40,535 bases of DNA from Mageeibacillus sp. UBA1255 (GTDB lineage Bacteria; Bacillota; Clostridia; UBA1212; UBA1255): positions 1 through 40,535 of the forward strand of contig DBVV01000142.1 of NCBI GenBank assembly GCA_002308795.1, in the 5' to 3' direction. The notes under the pieces were generated by a model. It was not told the DNA's origin. It searched no databases and saw only the letters and a program-made list of their open reading frames with translations. The translations under genes and the position numbers were made by a program. Below, piece by piece: positions 13,334 through 21,972 of the stretch (position 1 is the stretch's first letter; every line of letters starts with the position of its first letter).

Positions 13334-15796
13334 TTATTCTGCAGTATCCTCTGCAACAGTCTCTACTGCTTCTTTAACGGCTTCTTCAGCTTTATCAGCT
13401 TCAACAGCAAGCGCATCGATCGCGCTTCCGCCAAGCTTGGAAGCTAAAATGTCGCCGATAGAGGTCCCCATGGAAGCGGGAGCGGTATCGCCGTGAATTT
13501 CTTCATCGTCTTTCTTGCCTTTTCTCTCGCCCTTAGGAGCTTTATTATCTTTGCGTCTGCGCTCTTTCTTTTCGCGGACGATCGGATTTCCGTTTTCATC
13601 AAGTTCTTCCGGCTTCGGCTCGGGATCGTATGCCTGAACTTCGCGGATGGAAAGGTTGATCTTCTTCTCCGGGATGTTGGTCTCGATGATCTTAGCCATT
13701 ACCTTCTGACCGATCTTGAGGCAATCCTCAGCCTTGGTGATACGCTGGTTGGAGATCTGGGAAATGTGTACCAGACCGTCAACGCCTGTAGCGATATTTA
13801 CGAATACGCCGAAGCTTACGAAGCGAACGACTGTAACTTCGAGAATGTCGCCTACCTGATAGAGGTCTTCAGCATCTGCCCACGGATCGTCCTCAGGCTT
13901 TCTGTAGCCGAGAGAAATGCGCTTCTTTTCGGGATCGCATTCGAGAACTCTGACCTCGACTTCGTCGCCAACGCTGACAACTTCAGACGGATGACGGATC
14001 TTATCCCAGGAGAGTTCGGTAAGGTGAATGAGGCCGTCGTATCCGCCGAGGTCAACGAACGCTCCGAAAGGAGTCAGGCTCTTGACTTTACCGGTGCAGA
14101 CCTTACCCACGTACATATCGGACCAGAACGTCTCATCAAGTTTTGCTCTCTCAGCAAGAAGAAGCTGCTTTCTGGAGCCAAGGATCTTATTACGGCCCTT
14201 CGGTCCCTTTTCGAAAGCGATAATGACGACTTCGATGCTCTTTCCTACAAACTGGCTGATATCGCTTACAAAGCGCTCGGACAGCTGGGAAGCGGGAATG
14301 AAGATCCTGATAGATCCGAGGAACGCAACGACGCCGCCCTTAACAGCCTCGGTAACCTTAACGGTCACAGGGGTCTTCTCGGCGAACGACTGCTCAAGCA
14401 GTTCCATGTTCTTCTTATTATCAAGACGTCTCTTGGAAAGGATGGTCTCGCAATCCTTGTCGTTAACTTTAACGACCTGCGCCTTAACTTCATCACCGAT
14501 CTGGATCTCGGGAACGTCATGTCCCGGAACAGCGGCGAATTCGTCGATGGCAATGAATCCCTCGTACTTGAATCCGAAGTCAACGTAGACGCCTTTATCA
14601 TCGATCTTATTGATACGACCGGTGACAACGTCTCCGTTCTTTACCGCGCTGAGGGAATCTTCAAGAAGAGATGCAAAGCTCTCATCTTCCGCGGCTTCTT
14701 CTACCTTTTCGGCTGCTGCTTCTGCCTGATCAACAGTCTCTTCGACTTTCTCGGCAGCTTCTTCTACTGCCCCACCAACGACTTCCTCAGCGGCTTCAAC
14801 GACTTCTTCAGCCTGCTGAACAGTCTCTTCTACAGCGGCTGTTGCTTCGGTAACCGCTGCTTCTGTGTTTTCGGCGACGTTTTCGACTACGCCTTCAACT
14901 TTCTCGATTTCACTCATGTTGTTAACTACCTCCTCGATGATCCAGTCGGGCGTCGATGCCCCGGCTGTCACCCCAACAAAAGAAATGTTTCGCAACCTGT
15001 CCAAAGGAAGCTCTTTCGCATTCTCCACCCAAACAGTGTCCCGGCATAAACCCTTGCTGATATCATATAGCTTTCCGGTATTTGAGCTGCCGTGATCGCC
15101 TATGACAACCATGAGATCTGCCTGGGCCGCTATTTTGGCGGTTTCCTGCTGCCTCCTAAAGGTCGCACTGCATATTGTATCAAAAATTTCAACTTTGTCA
15201 AAGACTTTTTTAATATTTTCGACAAATTTATGAAATTTTATTTCTGAATAAGTGGTTTGTTCCAAAACGGCTATCGGAATTGGGGGATTTGATACATATT
15301 TGTTGGAAATATATGCGTAAATTTCGTTGATATCGTCCGATACAAACGGTTTTTTTATGCACCAGCCGCACGTTCCGGCCACTTCGGGATGCGAAGGATT
15401 GCCGATTATGACTATTTCCTTGCCTTCCTGGGAGCATGTGCGGGCGATCTTGTGTATTTTTCCAACGAACGGACAAGTGGCATCTATGACCTCGCAATTG
15501 ACCGCGGACAATCTTTCGTACACTTCCGGGCTGGCGCCGTGAGCACGTATGATAACACACGGAGGCACCGGGTTATTGTCACCGGCGATCACGCGCTCGA
15601 GTTCGTCAATATTTTCGATCACACGAAGGCCCAGATCTTCAAGTCTGCTTATGACCGCTTTATTGTGGATCAGATTTCCGTAAGAGATAACTGTTCTGCC
15701 GGTTTCACGAGCGGCTTCAAGAGCGTCAGTGGCTAATTTTACACCGTGGGCAACGCCGAAGCAGAATCCGGCCGTTTCAGCCCTTATGATCCGCAT
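13334..15796 (-). CDS. ispH: Bifunctional HMBPP reductase IspH / ribosomal protein S1
   Basis: An 820-residue two-part protein of a type known in Clostridia. Residues 1-290 are IspH, which reduces HMBPP to IPP and DMAPP in the MEP isoprenoid pathway. The three [4Fe-4S] ligands C12, C108 and C209 are present, as are H44, H86 and the HPE motif (136-138). Residues about 300-380 form an Ala/Glu/Val-rich, coiled-coil-like linker. Four S1 RNA-binding domains follow (starting near 390, 475, 560 and 645), the third and fourth closest to consensus (FGAFVDLGGYDGLIHLTELS). The charged tail ends in another Ala/Glu-rich stretch. The start overlaps the plsC stop by 20 bp, implying translational coupling. 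A long open frame on the opposite strand is a by-product of the Ala/Glu bias. Confidence 0.95.
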   Translation of the reverse strand: MRIIRAETAGFCFGVAHGVKLATDALEAARETGRTVISYGNLIHNKAVISRLEDLGLRVIENIDELERVIAGDNNPVPPCVIIRAHGASPEVYERLSAVNCEVIDATCPFVGKIHKIARTCSQEGKEIVIIGNPSHPEVAGTCGWCIKKPFVSDDINEIYAYISNKYVSNPPIPIAVLEQTTYSEIKFHKFVENIKKVFDKVEIFDTICSATFRRQQETAKIAAQADLMVVIGDHGSSNTGKLYDISKGLCRDTVWVENAKELPLDRLRNISFVGVTAGASTPDWIIEEVVNNMSEIEKVEGVVENVAENTEAAVTEATAAVEETVQQAEEVVEAAEEVVGGAVEEAAEKVEETVDQAEAAAEKVEEAAEDESFASLLEDSLSAVKNGDVVTGRINKIDDKGVYVDFGFKYEGFIAIDEFAAVPGHDVPEIQIGDEVKAQVVKVNDKDCETILSKRRLDNKKNMELLEQSFAEKTPVTVKVTEAVKGGVVAFLGSIRIFIPASQLSERFVSDISQFVGKSIEVVIIAFEKGPKGRNKILGSRKQLLLAERAKLDETFWSDMYVGKVCTGKVKSLTPFGAFVDLGGYDGLIHLTELSWDKIRHPSEVVSVGDEVEVRVLECDPEKKRISLGYRKPEDDPWADAEDLYQVGDILEVTVVRFVSFGVFVNIATGVDGLVHISQISNQRITKAEDCLKIGQKVMAKIIETNIPEKKINLSIREVQAYDPEPKPEELDENGNPIVREKKERRRKDNKAPKGERKGKKDDEEIHGDTAPASMGTSIGDILASKLGGSAIDALAVEADKAEEAVKEAVETVAEDTAE

Positions 15797-16382
15797 CTGT
15801 TACCTCCATCATTGAATAAACGTATTCAAGATATCTCTTCGCGGCTTCGCTCACGGCTTCCTTGTCTGACGGACTGGCTCCTCCTAACAGATCTGCAGGA
15901 TCGATAGGTTTACCGAATTTTACGTATACTTTTCCAAACAGGCGTATCTTTCCCCAGATCGCGATCGGTACGATCTTTGCGTCAGCATCAGCGGCGAGGC
16001 GGATAAAACCGGGCTTGGGAGTCAGTGCAAGGCCTCTCCCCTTCGATCTGGTCCCCTGCGGGAAGATTCCGACTGCATTTCCGTCTTTAAGAAGATTAAT
16101 AGTGTGGTTAGCCCCGCCAACGTCGTGGTTATCGCGCTTCACGGGGTAAGCGCCGCATTTTTTGATGAGCCAGCCGAATGGTTTGAATTTAAACAGTTCC
16201 TGTTTCGCCATCCAGCAGATCTTTCTCTTGATCTTATAGCCTATCATGAACATATCCATCATAGTTTCATGATTCGGAGCAACGATACACGCGCCGCTCT
16301 CGGGCATCAGTTCCCTGTTAAGTACTGTAACCGGGACAAAGATCTTGAATATTATCCTAAAGATGAATTTTAAAAAAACCAT
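15777..16382 (-). CDS. plsC: 1-acyl-sn-glycerol-3-phosphate acyltransferase (PlsC)
   Basis: A 201-residue membrane-associated acyltransferase that converts lysophosphatidic acid to phosphatidic acid. It has the catalytic NHETMMD motif (H38, D43), a hydrophobic N-terminus and the substrate-binding motif FPQGTR (107-112). The usual motif is FPEGTR, so Glu is replaced by Gln. The gene lies 14 bp after cmk and overlaps ispH/S1 by 20 bp. The order cmk-plsC-ispH/S1 is common in Clostridia. Confidence 0.92.
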   Translation of the reverse strand: MVFLKFIFRIIFKIFVPVTVLNRELMPESGACIVAPNHETMMDMFMIGYKIKRKICWMAKQELFKFKPFGWLIKKCGAYPVKRDNHDVGGANHTINLLKDGNAVGIFPQGTRSKGRGLALTPKPGFIRLAADADAKIVPIAIWGKIRLFGKVYVKFGKPIDPADLLGGASPSDKEAVSEAAKRYLEYVYSMMEVTDADHKG

Positions 16383-16396
16383 ATACGCTCACCGGG

Positions 16397-17131
16397 TCAT
16401 TTTTTATTACAGGAACCGAGGCGGTTCTTTACTATCGTTCTTACGGCGTCGATCGACTCCTCGAGATTCAGATCTGTTGTGTCAAGCAGCGTGGCGTCGT
16501 CAGCTCTCGTAAGAGGCGCAAATGACCGGCTTGAGTCGTTCTTATCACGCTCGATCATATCGTTATACACCTGTTCGAAAGTATGTGATACGTCGCCCTT
16601 ATCGATCAGTTCCTTATACCTGCGTCTGGCGCGCGCGATAGGCGAAGCTGTAACGAACACTTTTACAGTTGCGTTCGGAAGGACGTACGTACCGATATCG
16701 CGCCCGTCCATGACCACGTCGTTTCCGGATGCGATCTTACGCTGTAGTTCTACCATTTTAAGTCTGACGGCCGATACGACGGCAACGGCAGACGCTGCTT
16801 TTGAGACTTCATTTGTTCTGATGAAATCTGTATAATCTTCGCCGCATACGAAGACGCGCTGGACGCCGTCAACGTATCTTACGTCAAGGTCAAACGATCC
16901 AAGGAGCGAAATAAGTTTATCGTCATTCCCCTTATCTGACCAGCTCCCGGAAAAATCGACTCCGTTCCTTATCGCAAAAAGTCCGAATGCCCTGTACATG
17001 GCGCCCGTGTCAAGATACAGAAAATTCATCTCTTTAGCGATCGTTTTAGCGATAGTGCTTTTCCCCGCTCCGGACGGACCGTCAAGGGCGATGCTGCAGC
17101 CTATACTTCTGGCGGAATCTGAGCTGTTCAT
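16397..17131 (-). CDS. cmk: Cytidylate kinase
   Basis: CMP/dCMP kinase, 244 residues, phosphorylating CMP with ATP. The P-loop GPSGAGKST is at residues 18-26. YLDTGAMYRA and the MDGRDIGTYVLP stretch form the CMP site, and the RRRYKEL region is the lid. The N-terminal 10 residues (MNSSDSARSI) are an extra tail; no internal start has a better site. It lies 32 bp after the HutP-family gene and 14 bp before plsC, in the same unit. Confidence 0.96.
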   Translation of the reverse strand: MNSSDSARSIGCSIALDGPSGAGKSTIAKTIAKEMNFLYLDTGAMYRAFGLFAIRNGVDFSGSWSDKGNDDKLISLLGSFDLDVRYVDGVQRVFVCGEDYTDFIRTNEVSKAASAVAVVSAVRLKMVELQRKIASGNDVVMDGRDIGTYVLPNATVKVFVTASPIARARRRYKELIDKGDVSHTFEQVYNDMIERDKNDSSRSFAPLTRADDATLLDTTDLNLEESIDAVRTIVKNRLGSCNKK

Positions 17132-17163
17132 TTTAATTACCTTCTTTCAGAAAATAGCGGTGA

Positions 17164-17571
17164 TCATATCACGCGGTGTCCCAGTCCTATCGACATCTCG
17201 TTAAGGTGGAGCATTCCTATTCCGAAGAACAGGCACACGCTCACATGCGAACCGGAACGCGCAATGCCGATCTTTCCACCTACGTTTAATCCGATAGCTT
17301 TGTTTATGATCTGGGAAACGGCCTCACGCGCGGCGCCTGCGACAGCACCTTCTTCGGTGTGTGACTCGCCGATCAGGCCTTCCCTTTTAGCGGCTACGAT
17401 GGCGCGCTCGATGATCTTGGTGATCGATGTTATAAATTCTCCTCCGAAATCGACACCGGCGCAGAATATATCGTACGCGCGGTATTGTGTGCAAAGCTGT
17501 TTTTCTTCTTCTCTATCCTTTGTCAGAGCTACTCTGATAGCTGCTTCTACCACATCTCTGCTTGTGTTCAT
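17164..17571 (-). CDS. HutP-family RNA-binding regulator
   Basis: A 135-residue protein with strong resemblance to clostridial HutP-family proteins: AVDFGGEF-like VDFGGEFITS, IVAAKREG, SHTEEGAVAGAAREA, KAIGLNVGGKIGIAR and IGLGHR. Bacillus HutP is a histidine- and Mg2+-dependent antiterminator of the hut operon that binds NAG-repeat RNA. No histidine-degradation gene is present here, so the target is unknown. The start at 17571 has an ideal AAGGAG 7-8 nt upstream; a start 12 codons earlier has none. It leads the cmk-plsC-ispH/S1 unit. Whether it binds histidine cannot be told from sequence alone. Confidence 0.85.
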   Translation of the reverse strand: MNTSRDVVEAAIRVALTKDREEEKQLCTQYRAYDIFCAGVDFGGEFITSITKIIERAIVAAKREGLIGESHTEEGAVAGAAREAVSQIINKAIGLNVGGKIGIARSGSHVSVCLFFGIGMLHLNEMSIGLGHRVI

Positions 17572-17643
17572 GTCAGATCTCCTTAATAAAAAACAGGACA
17601 AAGTCACGGCCGGTAAAGACAGTACGTAATTTGCCTTGCTATA

Positions 17644-17673
17644 ATTCTACCACATCATCGATATTAAAATCAA
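17644..17673 (-). promoter_or_regulatory. Probable promoter of the hutP-cmk-plsC-ispH/S1 operon
   Basis: On the minus strand, TTGATT (17668-17673), an 18-bp spacer and TAGAAT (17644-17649) with an extended TGG. The predicted start near 17637 gives a leader of about 65 nt. It lies directly downstream of the addB terminator, as expected for a new transcription unit. Confidence 0.65.
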
Positions 17674-17680
17674 ATATAAG

Positions 17681-17704
17681 AAAAAGCGCTCGAAGCAGCT
17701 TTTT
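17681..17704 (-). terminator. Terminator after addB
   Basis: AAAAAGC (17681-17687) pairs with GCTTTTT (17698-17704), with an inner GCT/AGC pair around a CGA loop. On the minus strand this gives a stem with a U-tract, about 27 bp after the addB stop. Confidence 0.75.
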
Positions 17705-17730
17705 CACGGCTGCAAAAGCAAGGTAAAAGA

Positions 17731-20700
17731 TCAGACAGACGAAGGTTTATCGATATTTGACGCTCCGCAGACGGAAACGAACGGGCAGTAGCCGCAGCTG
17801 ACTGTATTAGCCGAGTCGGGCTTGGGACACGGAGAAAAATTGCCGCTTCCGATACTCCTGGCGGTTTTAACGACCACGTTATCGACCAGAGCAGAATACT
17901 CATCATATTTTTCCGTTGTCAGCGGCCCGGAACGCGGTATTGATATCACACCGCCCTGGCCCGTACCGCCAAGAACGTCGGGGTCAAATCCGTCGCCGAT
18001 CACGATCCCGCTCATTTTAAAAGCATCACTGATATCGCCGCCGTCTTTCTTCGCAGCCGCAGCTCTGTCGGGGGCAACGGATATTCCGTCTCCGAACACA
18101 AAATAAAGACCAGCACCCGGAACAGTATCGACGCCGCTTTTCCCCGCCAGGCCCGCGATGCGTTCTTTCGCAGCATCGTTCTGAGTAGCAGCCTTCATAT
18201 ACGTGATAAGCTGGATACGGAGACCCTCCGCGATATCCCTTTCCGTAATCTTTTTCGACGATGATTTGTAATCCACGACGCTGACGTATACACGTTTTCC
18301 GTCGCTGAACGCGTCAAGCCGGTCGATCCTTCCGCTTATATTGATGGTTTTACCGGTCCCTTCAACATCTTTTACGGTTACCGGTGGCAATAACCCGCCC
18401 TTGCCGAACTCGCATTCAAACGCTATCGTACTGAAACTGCTTTTCTTGTATTGATTTCCGACGGCAGTCAATACGATCGAGCAGAATTCTTTTAATCTGG
18501 CGACGATCAGCTTGTTTTTCGGCGTGTAAACCTTCTCAAACTCCGGATAGAAAGCCGTGACCGTATCGTAAAAATATTTGTCGGCAAGCCCTTTCGCGAA
18601 CGTTCTCACGTCGTCGTCATTCATTTTCGTCAGATCGGTACCTGAAAGCTCCATACCGCCTTTTTCTACGACGGAGTGCATTATGCTTCCGAAATCTGCG
18701 ATCCTGAACTCACCGACGTCCCGCTCTGACAGCCTGAGGCCGCGCTCAAGCAGATAAGACAGAGGGCATCTGTTATATGATTCAATCTGTGATATACTCA
18801 TTACTGGATCGTTTCCGCGCAAAAGAAGCACTTTCGACAGATCGCCGGAAACGTTAAACGACGGTTGTGAAAACGTTTGAGCATCATCGCAGTCAATATT
18901 ATCAAACGCTTCGCCGCCATCTATCCCGGTATCCGGGTTCGTACCCAGTGCGCCTGTTTTTTCGAGCCACGGCATGATCGCGGTCAATCTTTTTATAACT
19001 CTTGACGACGGAAGCATTTCTTCTCCGAAGCCGTTCTTCAGCGCATAGGATATGTATAGATACTTTTTCGCGGCAAAAAGCGCCGTATAGATCATAAACT
19101 GTTCTTTATAAGCGCGGCTCAGGCTGCTGTCGGCAAGGCCTATACCGGCTTTTTCCAGCTCCTCCCTTTCCGTCTCGCGAAGGATACCGGCATCAGATAC
19201 AGCGGCAGGCATAACACCTTCGTTCACGCCCAGGATGATCATTGCCTCCGGACTTCCCATTCTTGACCTCCCGGTCCCGGCGACGCGTACGCAATTCTGT
19301 TCCTGCGGCAGGAAGCCCATTTTATAGCCCGAAAAACCGATATTGAGATAGTCTTTTAGCAAAGATGCAAGCTCTGTTCCGGAAGGAGCCCCGTCATCTT
19401 TAAATCTTTCTTCCGACGGAGCCGAATAAAGGAAATCGCGTGCGATGTCGAGCGTATCTGCTATTACGGTCCATATCCGGTCAAATTCATCCGCGCCTTT
19501 CATATCGCCATCACTCTTTAGTCTTTCGCAAAACTTTTGAGACGTTTCGTCGATCTTCATCTTTTTCAGCAAAGAAGTGAACAGCGATGCCGCGGTCCCG
19601 GGATCGGGTGCGTTTGTAAAAACAGTTTTAACGTCGTTGTACACGTCGTAAAGATCTTTCAGTTCGGTCACGTCTGACGCTGAATAGCGCGCAGGATAGA
19701 TGATGTTGCGGGATAATATATAATTCTCCAGTTCATCCTGCCTGTCTGGATCATCCACAAAATATCCGTTCTTGATCAGCCTTATGACGTCGCCCTGCCG
19801 CATGCCGTAAATATAAATATCGAGAAGCGTGTTTATCGTAACGACAGCCGGATTCGACGTTATATATTTTACGTCGTCAATATAAAACGGTATATTCATT
19901 TCGCTGAATACCGGCCCGATAAAAGCGCTGTAATCGCTGATATTTCTCACGGCGACAACAATATCGGAATACGGCAGTCCTGCAGAGATGAGTTCTTTTA
20001 TCTGCTTTGCGGCGTTTTTCACCTCTTCGTACGTATCGGCGGATGCACTCAGCCGTATCGAGTTTTTTTCGCTATCGCCTACTGTTTCTTCGCTTATCGG
20101 TACAGGCTTCAGACCAGTGTATGAGAGTTCGAGCCTGTTCAGCAATCTGTTTTTAAATTTATCTGCGAAATCGTATATCTCTGTTATATCGCTTATTTTA
20201 AAGCCTGATCTGGCTTTTAAGGCGATATCTTTAAGGCGGTCAAGTGTTTTGTCGGTCGGATAGAAAATCGGCTCTCCGAGGCGCGAAGTGCATAATGCGA
20301 CCGTTACTTCTGCGCCCTGCCTGAGCATGCACGATATCATCTCATATTCGGCGTCGGTGAATCCGGTAAACTCATCGATCCAGATGGAAGAATCTTTGAA
20401 AAAACCGTACTCATCGCTGAGAGAAACGGCTGTTGACCACGCCCGCGACCCGGAAAGGAACGATCTGTCGACAACTTCCGAAAATCGCAGGTAGATGCTC
20501 AGCAGATCGTCGTATTTGAACTTACGGGTTCCGTCGGCATTGTCCCTAACGGAAGAGAGTTTTTCGATGAGCAGAGTTCTGTCGGAATTATAAGATTCGA
20601 GTTCGTTTATGAATTCGAGCAGCGTCAATACTTCCGCGGGTTTTTTCCATATGCCCGTATAGTATTGAAGTTTTCCTTCGTTATTCATCTGCGTGAGCAC

Positions 20701-20994
20701 GGAGATGAGGAGCATCGCGCGACCCGATTCCGGCAGCGTCTCTCCCGAGCCTCCTCCGAGTTTTCCCAGTATCCTGTGCACGATACGGCGGAATGAAAGC
20801 ACTTCCGATCTGAATATCACGCCTGAAGTCGGAAGATCGAGAGCGAATATGTTTTTTTCACCTTCCATAGTAAATTGTTCGGGAACGATGAAATAAGATA
20901 CGCCGCGCAGATCCGCTCCGAGAGAGGCGGCAAATTCACGCTCGCAATATACGCTTTTCCCCGATTTTGCTCTTCCCGTGATGATGTGCAGCAT
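17731..20994 (-). CDS. addB: AddB subunit of the AddAB helicase-nuclease
   Basis: AddB works with AddA to process double-strand breaks for RecA-dependent repair. This 1087-residue protein is near full length (family about 1150). It has the N-terminal P-loop GRAKSGKS (7-14), the inactive-helicase core with VPEQFT and IWIDEFTGF, and a C-terminal nuclease domain with VVDYKSS (D908, K910). Four cysteines that clasp the [4Fe-4S] cluster are present: C743, C1067, C1070 and C1076, with the last three spaced as in Bacillus AddB. GGAG precedes the ATG. addA, usually adjacent, is not in this window: the downstream neighbour is a terminator and then the HutP-family gene. The upstream neighbour yhaM is 17 bp away. 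Confidence 0.93.
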   Translation of the reverse strand: MLHIITGRAKSGKSVYCEREFAASLGADLRGVSYFIVPEQFTMEGEKNIFALDLPTSGVIFRSEVLSFRRIVHRILGKLGGGSGETLPESGRAMLLISVLTQMNNEGKLQYYTGIWKKPAEVLTLLEFINELESYNSDRTLLIEKLSSVRDNADGTRKFKYDDLLSIYLRFSEVVDRSFLSGSRAWSTAVSLSDEYGFFKDSSIWIDEFTGFTDAEYEMISCMLRQGAEVTVALCTSRLGEPIFYPTDKTLDRLKDIALKARSGFKISDITEIYDFADKFKNRLLNRLELSYTGLKPVPISEETVGDSEKNSIRLSASADTYEEVKNAAKQIKELISAGLPYSDIVVAVRNISDYSAFIGPVFSEMNIPFYIDDVKYITSNPAVVTINTLLDIYIYGMRQGDVIRLIKNGYFVDDPDRQDELENYILSRNIIYPARYSASDVTELKDLYDVYNDVKTVFTNAPDPGTAASLFTSLLKKMKIDETSQKFCERLKSDGDMKGADEFDRIWTVIADTLDIARDFLYSAPSEERFKDDGAPSGTELASLLKDYLNIGFSGYKMGFLPQEQNCVRVAGTGRSRMGSPEAMIILGVNEGVMPAAVSDAGILRETEREELEKAGIGLADSSLSRAYKEQFMIYTALFAAKKYLYISYALKNGFGEEMLPSSRVIKRLTAIMPWLEKTGALGTNPDTGIDGGEAFDNIDCDDAQTFSQPSFNVSGDLSKVLLLRGNDPVMSISQIESYNRCPLSYLLERGLRLSERDVGEFRIADFGSIMHSVVEKGGMELSGTDLTKMNDDDVRTFAKGLADKYFYDTVTAFYPEFEKVYTPKNKLIVARLKEFCSIVLTAVGNQYKKSSFSTIAFECEFGKGGLLPPVTVKDVEGTGKTINISGRIDRLDAFSDGKRVYVSVVDYKSSSKKITERDIAEGLRIQLITYMKAATQNDAAKERIAGLAGKSGVDTVPGAGLYFVFGDGISVAPDRAAAAKKDGGDISDAFKMSGIVIGDGFDPDVLGGTGQGGVISIPRSGPLTTEKYDEYSALVDNVVVKTARSIGSGNFSPCPKPDSANTVSCGYCPFVSVCGASNIDKPSSV

Positions 20995-21011
20995 CGTTTA
21001 CTCCGTTACGG

Positions 21012-21971
21012 TCACGATTCCGTTTTTAAAACTGTTCTTTTATCGAGCGAATTGATCTTCTCGCTGAATTCTCCCGGTCTCGTAGATGAAAGCGCCAGAT
21101 CCATATCGTAGAGACGTGAGTCAACGATATCGAGGTAATGAAGCACCTCCGCTTCCGGGAAAGCAGGCTTCTTGGGGCTCCCGAATTCCGGCTCGTAGTG
21201 GTGGGACAATATCATATGCTCTACCAGCATCGTTTTACTGCGTGGCGTTCCGAGGCGGTTCGCCGCTTCATCGACCATGCAGATGCCGAGGGTGATGTGG
21301 CCGAGCAGATTTCCTTCGGTGGTATAATCTGAAACGAGCCCGCAGTCCATCAGCTCCATCTCGCGGATCTTTCCGATATCGTGCAGGATCACGCCGCAGT
21401 ATAGAAGGTCGCCCTTGAGTTCGGGATAAAGTTCTGTGTAGTGACGCGCGCCTCTGAGCATAGTGTACGTGTGGTAAAGCAGTCCGGAGCGTACGGCATG
21501 ATGGAAAGTTTTCGCGGCGGGATAAACGAGCAGTTCTTTCTTATACCTCTCGATCATATCGAGTGTCAGCTTTTTCAGATCAGGGTCCGTGATCCCCTCT
21601 GCTATGCGGACAATATATCCGTACATCTCTTCCGGCTTTTCAGGCGCGCTTGGAACGAGGCTGGCGATGTCAATATCCTCCGAATCTGTTGTCCGCCGTA
21701 TCATATCTACTCTGAGCTGTAGCGATCCCTGAAACTCTTTTACGAGGCACTCCGCATAAACGATCGTCCCTGCGCGGAACAGTATTTCGTCTCCGTCATC
21801 AGCGTTCCACATTTTTGCGTTGATCTCACCCGAATTATCGCACAGGGTAAAGTCCAGGTAGCGGCTGTTCTGATTAGAGACACGAACTTCGGAAGTCTTT
21901 AAATAGAAATAACCGCATATATTGTCGTTCTTCTTCATTTTCGATACTTTGGTAGGATTATACTGGATCAT
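21012..21971 (-). CDS. yhaM: YhaM-type 3'-5' exoribonuclease (OB + HD domains)
   Basis: A 319-residue protein with an N-terminal OB fold (about 15-95: YLDFTLCDNSGEINAKMW) and a C-terminal HD phosphohydrolase domain with H167 and the HD pair at 197-198 (ILHDIGKIRE). This is the YhaM/CbfI layout, a manganese-dependent 3'-5' exonuclease acting on RNA and single-stranded DNA. Its start follows the deoB stop by 1 bp, and AAGGAG lies about 10 nt before the ATG at 21971; an internal Met12 is possible. Sitting between deoB and addB suggests a role in nucleic-acid turnover or repair. Confidence 0.88.
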   Translation of the reverse strand: MIQYNPTKVSKMKKNDNICGYFYLKTSEVRVSNQNSRYLDFTLCDNSGEINAKMWNADDGDEILFRAGTIVYAECLVKEFQGSLQLRVDMIRRTTDSEDIDIASLVPSAPEKPEEMYGYIVRIAEGITDPDLKKLTLDMIERYKKELLVYPAAKTFHHAVRSGLLYHTYTMLRGARHYTELYPELKGDLLYCGVILHDIGKIREMELMDCGLVSDYTTEGNLLGHITLGICMVDEAANRLGTPRSKTMLVEHMILSHHYEPEFGSPKKPAFPEAEVLHYLDIVDSRLYDMDLALSSTRPGEFSEKINSLDKRTVLKTES

Positions 21972-21972
21972 A

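Noticed and set aside
13493..15049. 518-codon open frame on the plus strand opposite ispH/S1
   Set aside because: It mirrors the biased codons of ispH/S1 (Ala/Glu linker), lacks a start site, and its translation resembles no protein I know.
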